Source: Aureivirga sp. CE67 (GTDB lineage: Bacteria > Bacteroidota > Bacteroidia > Flavobacteriales > Flavobacteriaceae). Taken from it: DNA of 64,000 nucleotides. Where the stretch lies: positions 1-64,000 of the forward strand of contig NZ_JADOTV010000001.1 of NCBI RefSeq assembly GCF_015767245.1. Direction: 5' to 3'. The position numbers were made by a program, and so were the translations under genes. Positions 61,259 to 64,000 of the stretch are shown here, piece by piece. The notes below the pieces were generated by a model. The model did not search any database. It was not told the origin of the DNA and saw only the letters and a program-made list of their open reading frames with translations. The first letter of the stretch is position 1; every line of letters starts with the position of its first letter.

Positions 61259-62707
61259 TTAATAGTAGTTATATCTTCTTACTTTTGCGATGTGCTTCGC
61301 TAAACGCATTACTTGGTGGCTATATCCATACTCGTTATCATACCAAACGTAGATTACAGTATCTTTTCCTTCTTCAGTAACGATTGTAGCTTTACTATCA
61401 AAGATTGATGGAGCATTTGTACCAACGATATCAGAAGATACTAACTCGTTATTCATCTCATATTTGATTTGCTCTACTAAAGCACCTTCTAATGCAGCTT
61501 TCTTCATTGCAGCATTCATTCCTTCAACAGTAGTTTCTTTTTCTAATCTTAATTTTAAGATAGCTAAAGATCCATTAGGAACTGGCACACGAATAGCACT
61601 TGAACTTAATTTTCCTTCTAAAGATGGTAATGCTTTAGAAACTGCTTTTCCAGCTCCTGTTTCCGTAATTACCATGTTTAATGCAGCAGCTCTACCTCTA
61701 CGGTATTTGTTATGCATGTTATCAACTAAGTTTTGATCATTTGTATAAGCGTGGATAGTTTCTAAGTGTCCGCTTACCACTCCAAAGTTATCTTCGATTA
61801 CTTTTAATACTGGAGTAATTGCATTTGTAGTACAAGATGCAGCAGAGAAAATATCGATCTCGTTTGGATCATTCTCTAAGTGGTTTACACCGTGAACGAT
61901 GTTTGGAATTCCTTTTCCTGGTGCAGTTAATAATACCTTGTCAACACCTTTAGATTGTAAGTGTCTGCTTAATGCTTCTTTATCTCTGAAAGCACCTGTA
62001 TTATCCATTACTAAAGCATCAGAAATTCCGTATTGTGTATAGTCAATTTCTTCTGGAGCGTTAGCAGAAATTACGTGTACAGTTGTACCATTGATAATTA
62101 AAGCTTGCTTCTCAACGTCAGCAGTTACAGTTCCAGGGAAATCTCCGTGTACAGAATCATTTCTTAATAATGAAGCTCTCTTTTCTAAAACAGTTTGATC
62201 AACTTTACCTCTTGTTACAATTGCTCTAAGACGTAATTGTCCACCTCTACCTGTTCTTGTCATTAACTCACGAGCTAATAAACGTCCAATTCTACCAAAT
62301 CCGTATAATACAACATCTTTTGGCTCGATTTCATTCGAAGATTTTGCGTCTTTAAGTTCATTTGAAATAAACTCAATTACACTTGCATTATCGTTTCCAT
62401 CTAAATGATATTCGTAAACTAATTTTCCGATATCTAATTTTGATGGTGGTAAATCTAATTGACTAATAGCTTTTGCTACCTCAACCGTATCGAAAATAGA
62501 AATTGGTTTTTCAACGAAATCACTAGCATACTCTACTAAGTTTAAGATCTCACTTACATTTCTATCTATCAATTGATTTCTAAAAAGCACTAATTCAATT
62601 GTTTTATCATACCAAAGATCACTGATAATTTTGATAAGCTCCACAGTAGCTCTTCTTCTATCTGCTTGGAATGATAATTCTTTTTCGTATATCTCGTTAT
62701 TTGACAT
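61259..62707 (-). CDS. gap: glyceraldehyde-3-phosphate dehydrogenase with long N-terminal extension
   Basis: A 482-residue protein, about 145 residues longer than usual GAPDH. The N-terminal extension (1-130) is helical and continuous. The Rossmann fold begins GFGRIGRLLARELM near 136, the catalytic Cys lies in SAASCTTNAITP near 290, and later YTNDQNLVDNMHNKYRRGRAAALNM includes substrate residues (abbreviated by its ends). It ends YDNEYGYSHQVMRLAKHI. Extended forms are common in Bacteroidota. Glycolytic or gluconeogenic; paralogues elsewhere cannot be judged. Confidence 0.94.
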   Translation of the reverse strand: MSNNEIYEKELSFQADRRRATVELIKIISDLWYDKTIELVLFRNQLIDRNVSEILNLVEYASDFVEKPISIFDTVEVAKAISQLDLPPSKLDIGKLVYEYHLDGNDNASVIEFISNELKDAKSSNEIEPKDVVLYGFGRIGRLLARELMTRTGRGGQLRLRAIVTRGKVDQTVLEKRASLLRNDSVHGDFPGTVTADVEKQALIINGTTVHVISANAPEEIDYTQYGISDALVMDNTGAFRDKEALSRHLQSKGVDKVLLTAPGKGIPNIVHGVNHLENDPNEIDIFSAASCTTNAITPVLKVIEDNFGVVSGHLETIHAYTNDQNLVDNMHNKYRRGRAAALNMVITETGAGKAVSKALPSLEGKLSSSAIRVPVPNGSLAILKLRLEKETTVEGMNAAMKKAALEGALVEQIKYEMNNELVSSDIVGTNAPSIFDSKATIVTEEGKDTVIYVWYDNEYGYSHQVMRLAKHIAKVRRYNYY

Positions 62708-62776
62708 TACAGTTGTGTTATTTTTAATAATGCGCCAAAAATAAGATTTCTTGCATTACTACAAAAATTTAAAAAT

Positions 62777-62803
62777 AAAAAAATCGCCCATTGGACGATT
62801 TTT
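62777..62803 (-). terminator. intrinsic terminator after the protease gene
   Basis: AAAAATCG..CC pairs with GG..CGATTTTT around CATT, between gap and the HtrA gene. Confidence 0.85.
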
Positions 62804-62825
62804 AAACTATAACTAATAACTATTT

Positions 62826-64000
62826 TTACCTCATTGTTAGAGGAACGTATTCTATTTTTCCTTGTTTTGTTAAAATCTCTAATACAACATAATCTTTATT
62901 TTGACTATTTTCTAGAATATTTTCAACTTGCCCTACAGATTTAATTTTTTCTCCATTGATACTTAAAAGAATATCTCCTTCTTCTACTCCGAATCTCTTC
63001 GATAAATTTTGGTTTGTAACCTCATTGAATTTTAAACCATAATTTATACGATATCTCATTTGTTCTTTCTTAGATAATTCATCTAATTTACCAATATAGA
63101 ACCCTAAATAATCATCTGTTCCTTTTCCTTCTTTACCAAATTTATTTTTCAATTTCACAGGTATCGTCATCTCTTTTCCATCTCGAATAACTGTCACTTG
63201 AATAACATCTCCAGGACGCTTAGCATTTAATTGTCCACTGAAATCTGCAAACTTAGTAATCTTTACATTGTTTAATTTTACAATGATATCATCATCTTCA
63301 ATTCCTGCTTCTTGTGCAGCTCCTTTGTCAATCACCTCACGAACTAAAATTCCTTGTGCAGTTGGTAAATCATATTCTTTTGCTTTTTCAGCATCTAAAT
63401 CTTCAAAATAAATTCCTAAATAAGCACGTTGTACGTCTCCATACTCCATGATATCTTCGATAATTTTCTTTGCAATATTTGATGGAACTGCGAAAGAATA
63501 ACCAACAAACGATCCAGTTTTTGAAGTAATTGCTGTATTAATTCCAACTAATTGTCCACTAGTATTTACTAAAGCTCCTCCACTATTTCCTGGATTCACC
63601 GCAGCATCTGTTTGAATAAAAGATTCTGTACTATTATTCCCATGAAGATCACGAGCTTTTGCACTTACAATTCCTGCAGTTACTGTAGAAGTCAAATTAT
63701 AAGGATTTCCTACAGCTAATACCCATTCACCAACTTTTACCGCATCCGAATCTCCGAAAGTGATATATGGTAAATCTTTTGCATCTATTTTTAAAAGAGC
63801 AATGTCATTTTGTGGATCTGCTCCAATAAATTTAGCTTTGTATTGCTTTTTATCATTAAGTGTGATTTCAATTTCGGAAGCTTTTGCAACCACATGATTA
63901 TTTGTTACAATATAACCATCTGCAGAGATAATCACTCCACTTCCTGTTCCTACTTGCTCAAATTGTTTACTTCCCTGACCTCTACCATAGAAGTATTCTG
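62826..64000 (-). CDS. degP: HtrA/DegP-type periplasmic serine protease, 5' end outside window
   Basis: The frame stays open to the window edge: after VIISADGYIVTNNHVV the coding strand continues upstream as FEQVGTGSG, so the GTG at about 63935 is an internal valine, not the start. Trypsin-like domain: His in TNNHVV, Asp in NDIALLKID, Ser in NPGNSGGALV. Two PDZ domains follow (about 200-285 and 300-369 counted from the GTG), with GILVREVIDKGAAQEAGIEDDD as a PDZ block in part. Quality control of envelope proteins. Signal peptide expected beyond the window. Confidence 0.94.
   Translation of the reverse strand, partial: EYFYGRGQGSKQFEQVGTGSGVIISADGYIVTNNHVVAKASEIEITLNDKKQYKAKFIGADPQNDIALLKIDAKDLPYITFGDSDAVKVGEWVLAVGNPYNLTSTVTAGIVSAKARDLHGNNSTESFIQTDAAVNPGNSGGALVNTSGQLVGINTAITSKTGSFVGYSFAVPSNIAKKIIEDIMEYGDVQRAYLGIYFEDLDAEKAKEYDLPTAQGILVREVIDKGAAQEAGIEDDDIIVKLNNVKITKFADFSGQLNAKRPGDVIQVTVIRDGKEMTIPVKLKNKFGKEGKGTDDYLGFYIGKLDELSKKEQMRYRINYGLKFNEVTNQNLSKRFGVEEGDILLSINGEKIKSVGQVENILENSQNKDYVVLEILTKQGKIEYVPLTMR

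Noticed and set aside
63930-63935. GTG as start of the HtrA protease
   Set aside because: Conserved protease sequence continues upstream to the window edge, so the real start is outside.

Overview
The window looks like chromosomal DNA of an AT-rich member of the Flavobacteriales (Bacteroidota). The evidence is a type IX secretion sorting tail (C-terminus of the gene at 49844-51277), an RprX/RprY-like two-component pair, a PUR-alpha-like DUF3276 protein, the conserved order nusB / DUF1573 / yajC / YbbR-like / coaE, an NusB with a long N-terminal extension, a 482-residue GAPDH, AT-rich promoters and many SPI or SPII signal peptides. Genus is not resolvable by eye.

Left end (1-8966): an RNA-repair-like locus that I consider the most interesting part. 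It holds the RNA ligase gene rtcB (7527-8915) translationally coupled to an SPFH/band-7 protein, a 750-residue protein with a RING/zinc-ribbon-like module and a TerD-like C-terminus, an AAA+ ATPase, a DUF1801 protein, and at least four tRNA-like elements, none of which is a normal continuous tRNA gene. Two (199-328 and 402-518) have complete tRNA cores interrupted in the anticodon arm by AT-rich hairpin-forming inserts. Removing 45 nt from the second leaves a perfect tRNA-Glu(UUC) fold. Two more (5994-6057 and 6069-6136) have the T-arm upstream of the D-arm, the order expected of circularly permuted tRNA genes. An RNA ligase next to broken, interrupted and permuted tRNA-like RNAs suggests a bacterial tRNA splicing, tRNA repair or tRNA-decoy system.

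9-34 kb: mostly housekeeping. Serine dehydratase, a membrane protein, a GNAT protein, a TPR protein, gyrA, clpC, corA, the NAD(P)HX repair enzyme, a sirtuin, a DTW-domain tRNA modification enzyme and a DEAD-box helicase. A less usual metabolic cluster at 28.4-34.1 kb holds a TPP-dependent 2-oxoacid decarboxylase and CitE-like lyase, divergent from EamA / MaoC / EamA.

34-46 kb: an RprXY-like pair, then coaE, YbbR-like, yajC, DUF1573 and nusB in conserved flavobacterial order, then a Leu/Glu-type dehydrogenase divergent from an ABC exporter, a PUR protein and an aspartoacylase-like enzyme. 46.0-49.8 kb: a decayed accessory island of small lineage-specific genes (immunity-like ORFs, two lipoproteins, a toxin-tail-like fragment and a gene broken by one in-frame stop), bounded by two direct repeats of about 125 bp and containing repeated cassette headers.

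49.8-64 kb: a T9SS cargo leucine-rich protein, DinB-like protein, M28 peptidase, small membrane proteins, a 2-hydroxyacid dehydrogenase fused to a VOC/glyoxalase domain, panB, an omega-amidase-type nitrilase, a HEAT-like protein, an Smr protein, an LMW-phosphatase-like protein, GAPDH, and an HtrA protease cut by the right edge. Seven copies of a short palindrome-bearing repeat lie in intergenic gaps. At least three have recognisable terminal inverted repeats, so the family looks like a miniature mobile element. No rRNA, CRISPR array or intact transposase was seen.
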